Shown: in pieces, positions 24,175 to 33,029 of the stretch
Numbering within the stretch: position 1 is the first letter of the stretch
How the letters are laid out: each line of letters opens with the position of its first letter
Source of the DNA: Plantago ovata
Lineage: Eukaryota; Streptophyta; Magnoliopsida; Lamiales; Plantaginaceae
Length of the DNA: 64,000 nt
NCBI GenBank assembly: GCA_028274465.1
Contig: CM051456.1
Span: 62,978,753-63,042,752 of the forward strand
Direction: 5' to 3'
Program-made: the position numbers and the translations under genes
Notes under the pieces: model-generated
Seen by the model: only the letters and a program-made list of their open reading frames with translations
Told to the model about the DNA's origin: nothing
The model's database searches: none

Positions 24175-24734
24175 GTAACCCTCAAGAACCCTAACTTTCT
24201 TGAATTTGGGATTTTGATCTTATTGGCTTCAATTGTGTTATGTATTGGTAAATTAGAGTTTGATATTGATTGTTGAGCATGTTTCTTATTGGATGTGATG
24301 TCTAAATTCGAATTTTGCTTACTTTGATTTTGATGAACTCTATGGCTTGAATTCTTGCTAGATAGTTGTTTGCATGATTGTTAGCTCGAAATTTGAGTGT
24401 TGATATGATGTTGGTGTTGTTTAGATTGCATGAGAATGTATAGGATTGGTTGGGTAGTTCTAATGGTGAGTTTTTTTGCTTGGTTTGATTCGAATTAGCT
24501 AATCGTAACGAAGTGTTAAAGCTTCTCGATTCGCTATGTTTGAATTTTAGCAAGCCTTCAAACTCGTTAAAAAGAACACTTGAGTGAGTTTTGGCATCTA
24601 ATAGTCGACTTGTTGCGTTATGACTTGTTTTAAACGAAGAACGTATGCTTGTCTTAGAGTAGAAGTAGATTGTTTGGTAGTAGTGTAAGAGTCTAGTTAC
24701 CGTCATCTTCAAGCTATCTAATGAGATTTACTAG
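24175..24734 (+). other. Candidate leader intron before ORF3 (E2)
   Basis: GAAG|GTAACC at the left and TTTACTAG|GTACC at the right bound a 560-bp GT-AG interval. The upstream 170 bp are pyrimidine-rich like a plant 5' UTR. The ATG of ORF3 lies 5 bp beyond the acceptor. Matching intervals occur in E1 and X. Splicing is inferred, not shown. Confidence 0.55.
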
Positions 24735-24739
24735 GTACC

Positions 24740-25270
24740 ATGGACACAAGAGCCAAGAAGAAAGCAAGGAAGGATGGAGCTTCAACCTCCAAGGAGAATC
24801 CGGCATCAACTCCAAGGGAGATTCCCCGTGATGAAGGCGACCGTGACCCATACAAAGAATCGGACGCATTGCGGAGGTTCCGATACAACTTCTATAAGGG
24901 AGGAGAACGGTCAGTGATTTCGGACCGTAGCATCTCCTTTACTTCAAAGGAGTTGGACGTACTAAAGGGGACAAAATATGAGAACAAGGGACTTTTCTTT
25001 GATGTACCCTATGCTCACCTTACCAGGCTTATAACGGAGAGAGGATGGACCTTCTATGGGAAAGAACTCTCCGGATGGGATAGAGACCTTGTCGAGGAGT
25101 TCCACATTGCCTTCGAGGACTATAACTATAAGGCCGAAGCAGTACCTATTCGTGGTGTGATGGTCCCTTTCTCACCATTGAGTATCACTAGTTTCATTAT
25201 GGGACTAGAGGAACCCTTGCAGGAAGACAAGAATAAGGTTCGTGGCCTGTGTGCCTTTTGTCGTGTTTAG
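24740..25270 (+). CDS. ORF3 of E2, plant transposon-type protein, 176 residues
   Basis: Begins ATGGACACAAGAGCC in good context (ACCATGG), just after the candidate splice acceptor. The N-terminal 40 residues are basic and hydrophilic (KKKARKDGASTSKENP). The rest is a compact segment with ERSVISDRSISFTSKELD, LTRLITERGWTFYG and VRGVMVPFSPLSITSFIMG-like stretches. This resembles the N-terminal half of the 'putative plant transposon protein' family found in ORFs of Athila-like elements, where many family members are longer. No signal peptide or membrane anchor is visible, so there is no support for an envelope role. It lies between two palindrome arrays. Confidence 0.6.
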   Translation: MDTRAKKKARKDGASTSKENPASTPREIPRDEGDRDPYKESDALRRFRYNFYKGGERSVISDRSISFTSKELDVLKGTKYENKGLFFDVPYAHLTRLITERGWTFYGKELSGWDRDLVEEFHIAFEDYNYKAEAVPIRGVMVPFSPLSITSFIMGLEEPLQEDKNKVRGLCAFCRV

Positions 25271-25340
25271 AGTAGCTTAGCCTTTTGTCTCGGTGCCTTA
25301 GTTGGTTAGAATTGAGAAAAATTGAAAAAATGGGGAAACA

Positions 25341-25500
25341 GGCCAAGCGCCCCGCTTGGGCATCACCAAGTGGACCGCTTGGATTTTCAGTAGGATTTAA
25401 TCCTACTGAAAATCCAAGCGGCCCGCCTGGATGATGCCAAGCGGAGCGCTTGGCCGAGCGCTTCGCTTGGCATAGTCCAAGCGGGCCGCTTGGGCCCTGT
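25341..25500. repeat. Second CCAAGCG-type palindrome array (E2), after ORF3
   Basis: Units such as CCAAGCGCCCCGCTTGG and CCAAGCGGGCCGCTTGG surround a near-perfect 35-bp palindrome at 25381-25415 (17-bp arms, 1-nt centre). The inner stem differs from the hairpin at 23849-23883 by a paired change (TTTAC/GTAAA against TTTTC/GAAAA). Confidence 0.88.
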
Positions 25501-26014
25501 TCCCCCATATTTTCCCTTTTTCTCATTTCGCCACCTTTGTGCACCCGTTTTCACATGTTTCTTGAGTCCTTTCAGGTACTACTCATATATAGGAGATTGG
25601 ACACGAACCTTTATCTCAGGGAAGTGTACTTTCAATCCAATTTTTCCTTTTCATTCAACTTTTCTTTGCTCGAAGACGAGCAAAAGTTTAGGTTTGGGGA
25701 GGGGGTATTGGATTTTCAGTACTATATGCTTGTGTGGTTCGTACATGCCTGATTTTACTCAAGTTCATGTGATTTGTCGTGTTTTTTTCAAATTTTTGCA
25801 TGCATATCATCCATAGATTAGTTGTTGCACGTTGTTGTGTGGAGTCTATTGCCAAGTTTTTTCGAACTTTTCTATTGTGTAGACTAAGTGCTTATGACCA
25901 TTATCATATGTTGCATCACTTTGCAAGTAGTTTGAGGCTTGTCTCGCTTGGTTTGTCACATTCACTTGTGCACTAGTTAAGCTTAGTAGTCTCGACATCA
26001 CCTCGAGTGGTGTT
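25501..26014 (+). other. Noncoding 3' interval of E2 with a polypurine-like copy
   Basis: No gene is visible. GACGAGCAAAAGTTTAGGTT followed by TGGGGAGGGGG (about 25671-25705) resembles the true polypurine region of E2 (35421-35453). The interval ends at the E1 insertion duplication GTGTT (26010-26014). Confidence 0.6.
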
Positions 26015-27285
26015 TGATGAATGTGTATTTTACACTTTCATTCGAGTCTTTTTCACCTATTTTAGCTATCATCTATGTTAATTTAGCTATATTTTAGTGC
26101 ATTTTATTAGAATAGTGTCACGTTTCCCTTTAGATTTTATTTTACAGGTTTTGGTTGAAATTCGAAGATTTCCGGGCAATTATATTGAAGTTGACAAGGA
26201 ATTGGTGTTCCAGAAGCCTATTTGGAGTATCTGAAGGTTTCCGGATAGGATTTGGAGTCTAGGGGTCAAATCTGGAGGTTAGAAGGCCACTAGAAGTCAG
26301 AAACCGAGTCCGAAAAGGGGAAGAAATCCAAAACCGCGTCGAAAACGCGGAATTCCGCGAAAAAACCGTCGGGTGAACCGTCGGGTGTGTGGGGCGAACC
26401 GCCCCACAGTAATTCGAAGCCTATATATAGTTGCTCAGTTTTCTCCGAAAATCATACTTTTCCAGACCTACTTTATCACCTCTCTCTGTAGTTTTAGGTA
26501 GGGACTTCCCAGAGCCTGTTCTGGGGGTCCGTAGCTTAGGGGACAGTCCTTCATAGCGGATTGGAGCTTGTAGGATCGCAATTCTTCGGAGATTGACAAC
26601 CTTCGGTAACTTGTATCTTACAGTTTAATCTACTTATTTTATATATCTTTCAATATGTTTTCTTCTATGATTTCTGTTGATTGCATGCCTATTATGAGTA
26701 GCTAAACTTATCGTTGGTGGTAGTATGTGAATTCTTAGCGAAGGGGAGATAATCATGCTAATGGCTATATCGCGCATTATACTCCGTGTCATTGCTTTAT
26801 TTCGTTGATCAGGCACAACCTAAATTCTCGTATGTTGTATTAATTATTATGCACAATTGGACACTTGTCGACCTGTACGCGAGTTTATCTTCGTAGTGCT
26901 AAATAATTACGGAACACAATAGGACAATAGTGATTGACTTGTCAGACTAGTTATCTTCGTAGTGCTTAATAATTGCAACAAGACACTAGATTGATTCAAA
27001 GATCTCTATGCAAGACCGAGGAATTTATGCATGATTATCGACCCGTTATGCTTTGAAGGATCATACTATCACCAATCTCCATTATCTGTTAGAAAAACCC
27101 CTTTGCTATCTGTCTGCTGTTTTTATATTCTAAATTAGATTTGATAAAGCTAGTTATAGTCCTGAGAGAACGACACTCGAGTCATTCTACCGCTACACTA
27201 CGGTTTTCGTTGTAGTTGTGGATTGCCTTTGGCTAAATAACAAATATTATTTGCTGAATTCGGAGCACGACATCCGCGTTCATCA
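26015..27285 (+). repeat. 5' LTR of E1
   Basis: 1271 bp, TGATGAATGTGTATTTTACA to CCGCGTTCATCA. It has a short palindrome set (GTGGGGCG-AAC-CGCCCCAC at 26389-26407) just before the TATA box. The 3' LTR is 41 bp longer, through extra palindrome units. Confidence 0.95.
26421..26430 (+). promoter_or_regulatory. TATA box of the E1 5' LTR
   Basis: CTATATATAG lies 14 bp after the palindrome set. The same box is found in all type 1 LTRs of the window, for example 33475-33484, where it is preceded by the palindromes. Transcription would be expected to start some 30 bp downstream. Confidence 0.7.
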
Positions 27286-27288
27286 AAT

Positions 27289-27307
27289 TGGCGTCGTTGC
27301 CGGGGAC
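27289..27307 (+). other. Primer binding site of E1
   Basis: TGGCGTCGTTGCCGGGGAC lies three bases after the LTR, one base different from the Athila consensus seen elsewhere in the window. Confidence 0.9.
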
Positions 27308-27427
27308 TATACTCCTTTTTTTCTGTTTAATTTGTTTATATTTACAGCATTAGATTCCTAATTCTACTAGTTTTAGTTTTCTTTTTTAATCTCTCTCTGA
27401 TACTACTTTCCTAGTCTGTTACAGATA

Positions 27428-29584
27428 GTGTATGCCGCATACACTTCTGCAGGAACACCGCTTGCTGATTCAATTGCTGAGATCGACAGAGTCTACCACC
27501 AAAGAAGGCGACTACTTGAAAGGCGCGCACTTGAGGAAATAGAGGATACCGATTTCTCTGAATCTCTACTCAGTCTTTTCAAGGAAATCGACGGAATGGC
27601 AGAAGCTAGACCACTGAAGGCATGGGTTCAACCCACCAAGGATCGTATGAGGGGACCGGCGATTGTTCTTTCGTCTGCAACTCGAGATCTGGAGATCAAG
27701 AACCACGCATTCCAACAACTTCCGAGGTTCTATGGCTTAGCAAGGGAAGATGTGATGGGGTACTTGCACGATATCGATGATTTCGTCAACCAACTCCCAC
27801 GACCCGGAGCTGAAATAACAACGGATGAGTTGAGGATGAAGGTTTTTGCTATGGGACTTGGCGACAGAGCCAAGTCATGGTTGAGTTCTCTACCAGCAGG
27901 CTCGCTGGACACTTGGGAGAAGGTTTTTTCAGCTTTCATGGAGAAATACTTCCCTCACACCTTGACTACCGTGCTAAAGGCGCAAATCACTGGATTCAAG
28001 CAGGACTATGATGAGACCATCTACACCGCGTTTGAGAGGTTCCAAGATCTCACGAACAAGTGCCCTCACCATGGTTTTGAACTTTCTGACCTATTCCAAC
28101 ACTTCTACAATGGACTAACCTTCGAGAACCAACAAGTGGTGGATTTCCAATGCCGAGGCAATATTTGGGAGGAAACCGCAGAAGCCGTCTGGGCAGTTTT
28201 CGGAAGGCTTGCTAAGGGTTCACAGTTCAAGGACCCAAGAGCAATGGTTAGGAGACGTGGACCTGAAGCTCCACCGACTCAAGAAGCCCCTATGTACAGG
28301 GGGAATGGGGATCAATTCGAGTGCTTTACCAACGAATTGAAGCAAGTCCTCAAGAGCGCCACCGGAACAACTGTTTCGAACGAAGTATGCCGAATATGCA
28401 AGAACTATGGGCATGGGGCTCATATGTGTAGATCGGAGCTGGCATACGATGATGGCAACTGGGCTCGAGGAGGCGAAGAAGAAGCCTTCGCTACGGAGTT
28501 TGGTACTCAAGAAGTTAGCTACGGACAAGACGGTAGGAACCCTCGAGGTGGATTTTGGAGAAGAGGATTCCGAAACAATCAAGGATATGCACCGGCTAAC
28601 CAAACTTATGGCCCTAACCAAGACCGTAGTAGGCTAAACTATGGTAATGACCACTGCAAAAACCCCGCTCCGAAAGAGCCACCGAAGTCGAAGTCGGCTC
28701 AACTGATGGAGAACTTGCAAAAGATGGTCGATCACACACAAAGTTTTCTCAAACGTTATGAAGAAGATTCTGAGAAGACTAGGGCAAGGCTTGATAGGTT
28801 GGAAGAGAGCACTAGGCTTGCCCATCAAAAGATGCAAGAGTTGATCGATCGAGGAGCAAGTAGGGAACAAGGCAAACTGCCTAGCAACACTGTGAAGTCG
28901 AATGCCATTACATTGGCTGGTGATGTACCTGACGAAATCACCATCAAGAAGGTTGTTAAGTGCGAGTGTTGCATGAAGGAAGAACTTCTACAGGCTGAGG
29001 AAGAAGAGAAGGACCTTGGTTCTGATGCAAGTGATGAGGAGCAAGAGGATCCCGAACCACTCCCTAAAAGTTTCGATGTTAAGGTAGGGATTGGTGAGCT
29101 TGAAGATGTCCGTGCCACACTAGACACGGGATCCTACTCAAACATAATCCCTTTGAATGTGTTTGAAAAGAGCAACCTTGGAAAACTATCTGAGCAAAGG
29201 GCTATTGTGCAACTGGCGGATGGATCCTTTATGAGACCCGAGGGCGTTGTGAAAAATGTGTTGGTCAAGATTGGTGAAGCATCTATATACACCAATTTTG
29301 TAGTTATGCCGGCGTCTGCACCTGGAACGGGGGATGTCATACTCTTAGGGCAAACGTTCTTGACTAAACTACGCTCCGTGATGGACATCTACCAAAGAAC
29401 TTGCACTATTGAAGTAGATGGCAAGCAACACGTGTTGAAAGCCATATCTGATCCACCTGATCAGGCTGATATTACTACTCACTACTGTGGTCTTGCAGCC
29501 TATATTCTTTTTTATTCACAGGTTCGTGGCATGGAGAGGAGATCAATGAAGGGGAAGCCTAGTACCCGCAAAAAGAAGAGATAG
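27428..29584 (+). CDS. Gag-protease polyprotein of E1, open frame of 718 codons
   Basis: The frame is open throughout; the first in-frame ATG is at 27596 and the true start is uncertain. Parts by codon: N-terminal helix-rich region (20-60), Retrotrans_gag core (about 75-260, with LRMKVFAMGLGDRAKSWL and CPHHGFELSDL), CCHC knuckle CRICKNYGHGAHMC (about 321-334), a Gly/Arg/Gln linker, a coiled-coil-like stretch with LMENLQKMVDHTQSFLKRYE (about 425-480), ELIDRGASREQGKLP, and an aspartic protease with ATLDTGSYSNIIPLN (active-site Asp near 564). It ends in a basic tail. No polymerase follows; its products could package and process RNA only with enzymes from another element. Confidence 0.92.
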   Translation: MYAAYTSAGTPLADSIAEIDRVYHQRRRLLERRALEEIEDTDFSESLLSLFKEIDGMAEARPLKAWVQPTKDRMRGPAIVLSSATRDLEIKNHAFQQLPRFYGLAREDVMGYLHDIDDFVNQLPRPGAEITTDELRMKVFAMGLGDRAKSWLSSLPAGSLDTWEKVFSAFMEKYFPHTLTTVLKAQITGFKQDYDETIYTAFERFQDLTNKCPHHGFELSDLFQHFYNGLTFENQQVVDFQCRGNIWEETAEAVWAVFGRLAKGSQFKDPRAMVRRRGPEAPPTQEAPMYRGNGDQFECFTNELKQVLKSATGTTVSNEVCRICKNYGHGAHMCRSELAYDDGNWARGGEEEAFATEFGTQEVSYGQDGRNPRGGFWRRGFRNNQGYAPANQTYGPNQDRSRLNYGNDHCKNPAPKEPPKSKSAQLMENLQKMVDHTQSFLKRYEEDSEKTRARLDRLEESTRLAHQKMQELIDRGASREQGKLPSNTVKSNAITLAGDVPDEITIKKVVKCECCMKEELLQAEEEEKDLGSDASDEEQEDPEPLPKSFDVKVGIGELEDVRATLDTGSYSNIIPLNVFEKSNLGKLSEQRAIVQLADGSFMRPEGVVKNVLVKIGEASIYTNFVVMPASAPGTGDVILLGQTFLTKLRSVMDIYQRTCTIEVDGKQHVLKAISDPPDQADITTHYCGLAAYILFYSQVRGMERRSMKGKPSTRKKKR

Positions 29585-30117
29585 GCGCAGACAGGAGTCG
29601 AGTCAAACACTTTAAACAATGACGCTATCCGGGAGGCAACTCGGAATTTTTATCGCTTTCTTTACTGCTTTTCTGCATGCATTCATCCTTGAACTATTTG
29701 CTTCTCATATGCGAATTCGTTCATGTCTGTGTCGTATATGCTTATGTTTGAGTGAGATTTTTCGAGTGGTTTTTTGAAAAAATTAGTTTCGGGGATTAAA
29801 ACCGCATATTCTGACGACAGGAACCGTCTCCCCGCATCGGGGAGCACGGGGCGAACCGCCCCGCACCGGGGGCGAATCGCCCCACGGTTCCAGAAGCTCA
29901 AAAACGCGGATTTCTTCCCCTTTTCCTCATTTTCTTCATATTTCATCATTCCTCTTCCCCAAAAACCCGAAAAACGCGATTTTACATTCAAATCTTCATA
30001 ACTTCTTCATTTCTTGACCAAATTTAGTGTTCTTTAGCTTAAATCGAAGCCTATTCCATGATCTATCATCCCATCCGAACAGATTTCATCCTAATTCGTT
30101 AGATTTGCAGATCTGAG
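29585..30117 (+). other. Noncoding stretch with type 1 palindromes and ORF3 leader (E1)
   Basis: No gene is visible. A palindrome group lies at 29838-29895 (CGGGGCGAACCGCCCCG and GGGCGAATCGCCC). The 18 nt at 29908-29925 are an exact inverted copy of LTR positions 26312-26329. The following 190 bp are pyrimidine-rich and resemble a 5' UTR, ending at the candidate intron donor. Confidence 0.7.
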
Positions 30118-30659
30118 GTATCATCCTTAGAACCCTAATTTTCGAATTTGGGGGTTTTCTATTTTGAGCTTCAATTATGCTTATTTGATGCATGGGTATG
30201 TTGTTTGTGTGATTAGACATGTTATTTACTATCAATTGCATGCTCAATTTTGCTTGGATTGTTGATTTGAGAATTTTGCTGCTAGATGATATATCTTGTT
30301 ATGCAATATGTCTTTATCTTTGAATTATTGCATATGATTGTGTTTATTGATGTAATGTTGGTGGATTTGACGTTAGAATGCTTAATTGTTGAGTATGAGG
30401 ATTTATGATGGTAGAATTTTTTCGCTGCTATGGTATGAATTGAGCCTTGTTATCAAGGGTATTGGTTGTCTAGTAAGAGCATAATGTGATGTATTGCATG
30501 TAGTAGTTACATTGGTATGTTGCATGATGAAGAAGCTAGGCTAGACATTGCGGTTTGGGGAGCTCGTTTGTTGATTTTATCACTTGTGTGTTTCGCTCTT
30601 ACACTAGCATATGCTTGAGTCAGTTTTGTGTCATACGAGGTGCTAACTGCTGTTTGTAG
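30118..30659 (+). other. Candidate leader intron before ORF3 (E1)
   Basis: CTGAG|GTATC and TGTTTGTAG|GTACC bound 542 bp, in the same slot and of nearly the same length as in X (543) and E2 (560). Splicing is inferred. Confidence 0.5.
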
Positions 30660-31390
30660 GTACCATACCAAGGGAAAGGAGCATTCCCGTATGATTGCTG
30701 TGAAGAATTGGAGGGGGAACAATCACTACCATGTCAAGAAGGGTGACCTCGTTGGATGTGCGTTCGAGCCAAGGGGTTTTGCAACAACGTCGTGGATTAT
30801 CCAAGAGGAGGAGCTAGAGTACACCTGGAGTAAGGACTCCTATGCCTACTCATGCACCACCGAAGGGACATAAACCATTATTACGTCAGAAATCCATCAC
30901 AAAGACTGCAAAGTTCATGTGAACTGGAAGGCACCGGGACATTCTCGCCGCGACAGATTCAATCTTGAGTTCGCAGTTGCTAGAAGGTTCCGAAGCGCTA
31001 GCTTGGTTCCAATACATAACAACATGGGTACCCAGCACCTTGTTGGGATGCCCCTTGCCTGCCTCTAAAGAGAGCATCATATTGACATCGGGAGCATCAA
31101 CTGTAGAGAATGTGGTCGACATTGGAAAACATGGAAGACAACCTCTGAATACCCGAGCAGCTCGCTGTAACCTCCTTGGGGTGTAAAACGCTGGAGGGGG
31201 AGGTCCTGATACCACTGCCTTTTCCCCTTCAACGGTTCACAACCTGTTGGAGAGATACCGGGAGGAAGATTCCATAACAGAGGCAGCCAATCTTGAAGAT
31301 TCCCTTCGACACTGCAACTCTACCAGTGACGATGTGCGTGACAGTAGTGACAATGAAGACAATAGGGACAATGATGATACAGATGGTTGA
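30660..31390 (+). pseudogene. ORF3 region of E1, unknown function, acidic C-terminus
   Basis: Downstream of the candidate acceptor the translation gives a basic segment (YHTKGKEHSRMIAVKNW), KKGDLVGCAFEPRGFATTSW, then IIQEEELEYTWSK. The last 90 bp encode an Asp/Asn/Ser-rich tail (SDDVRDSSDNEDNRDNDD) ending at a stop near 31388. X carries the same protein. It shares no visible similarity with ORF3 of E2 in the equivalent slot. There is no signal peptide or membrane segment. It appears broken, with a few breaks. Confidence 0.5.
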
Positions 31391-33029
31391 ATTGGTCCTA
31401 TCCGATCTTTTGATGGAACTACCGCCACTACCACAAGTCCCGATAATCATATATGAGGCTCCCAGAGCAGGCCCAATAACTCACAAGCAGCATGCTGAGC
31501 CGACCGAGGCCAAACCATGGGGTAACATCTAGTATCACATCTTATTTCCTCATTTTCTTACTGCTAGGGACTAGCGTTAATTTCATGAGGGGGGGTGGGA
31601 TTTAAGTGATCTGATGTTGTTAGTTTGGAGCTTGGTATTGGTAGGATGAGTATAGTACCTTGCATGTTTTATCCACCCACATTTGCATTTGCACGTTTAC
31701 CGCTTTCTTAGATTTTTTAGGTTGCATTCACTACATTCATCCTAGGATAGTCTTGCATGTTTTATATTGAGTTTATTGCCGAATTTTTTGAACTTTTTTA
31801 TTAGGTAGATCAACTAGCTATGCCATTAATCGTATGCTTCATCTCTATGAATTTGTTTGAGGTTTTTCTCGCTTGGCTTGTCACATTTATGTATTGCACT
31901 TAGTTAAGCATGGTAGTCTCGACATCACTTAGTGGTGTTTTCTCTACTGCGGTTCACAAAGGCCTTTATAATAGGATGATGCATGTTAGGGTCTTATGGT
32001 TGTTTTCCCGAGTAATTATGTACCTATGAGGCAACAAGTCTTCACCATGCTTTGAGATTGCTAAATGCCTAGGAAGGAGGTAGTGTGAGGTTGTGTGATC
32101 CTTTGTTTATAACCTATTCTTCCGAATAGGTTTGGGGAGGGGGTTACACCATCATTAGACTTGTTTCTGTTTTTCATTTTCGTATCGTGAGTTTATTTTT
32201 CCTTTTCCGTGAATTTTGTACTCCAACCTATTCTTTCGAATAGGTTTGGGGAAGTCGTGTGAGTCATTTTGTTTCTCTTTTAGTTATGCTACTGCTGGCT
32301 AGAAAAAAAAATCGAAAAAAAAAAGAAAGAAAGAATTCCAGAAAAAAGGGAGAAAAAGAAAAGGAAAAAGAATCTGGAAAGAAAAAAAAAAGAAAAAAAA
32401 GAAAAGACCCCAAAAAGAAAGCCAAATAGCAGTTTAGCAAAGTGTTGAGTCTTATTTTCCATTTTTTGTAATGTTCGTAATCGTGTTTTTATCTTTTATC
32501 TTTTTTATCTTGAGTGTCATCTGTTCTAGACCACCCTCGTCCTGCCATTCAGGAAGTGGTGAATAGCTTAAGACTTTACTTGAGAGATGGGTAGAATAGG
32601 GGAGTGTTATCTTTTATAGGGAACCCTCCTTCGTTTGATGAGAGCCAGTACTGGTTCGACCTCTTTTGAGGAAAACTCTTAACATGGTGGAACAGCAGTA
32701 AGTCCTCCGTTTCATAGGCACGGGACAACCATTCGTATCTTAGCATGCTTCATTACGTCGTCACTGACTAGGTCCAGGTAGAGAATGTTACGAGAGACTA
32801 TCTTGTCTTGACATAAGTGCTTATGTGGATGTGTATAAGTCAATCGAGGTATTCTTCAACCTATATTCATGCTTTGATTTATATGGTTTTTGTTCATATG
32901 TTTTTTGGTAAATTCAGTAGATTAGTTCATTTTATTTGGCAAGAGACTCCATTTTGTGTCTTCCATGTTTTTTGCATTAGAGTCTAGCTTAGTTGCTTGA
33001 GGACAAGCAAAGGTTCGGTTTGGGGAGTT
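31391..33029 (+). repeat. 3' noncoding tail of E1: hairpin/polypurine modules, purine tract, polypurine tract
   Basis: No gene is visible. Two modules AACCTATTC-N4-GAATAGGTT followed by TGGGGAGG or TGGGGAAG lie at 32111-32143 and 32225-32253. An almost pure A/G stretch runs 32301-32423. The true polypurine tract GGTTTGGGGAGTT (33017-33029) abuts the 3' LTR. The tail from about 31720 onward is shared with D (52690-54018). Confidence 0.85.

Noticed and set aside
24740-25270. Host gene with a 5' UTR intron
   Set aside because: It lies well inside E2, between its gag-protease and its 3' LTR, and resembles a protein known from Athila-like elements.
32301-32423. Simple microsatellite
   Set aside because: There is no fixed repeat unit; it is a purine-only tract kept at the same place in three elements.
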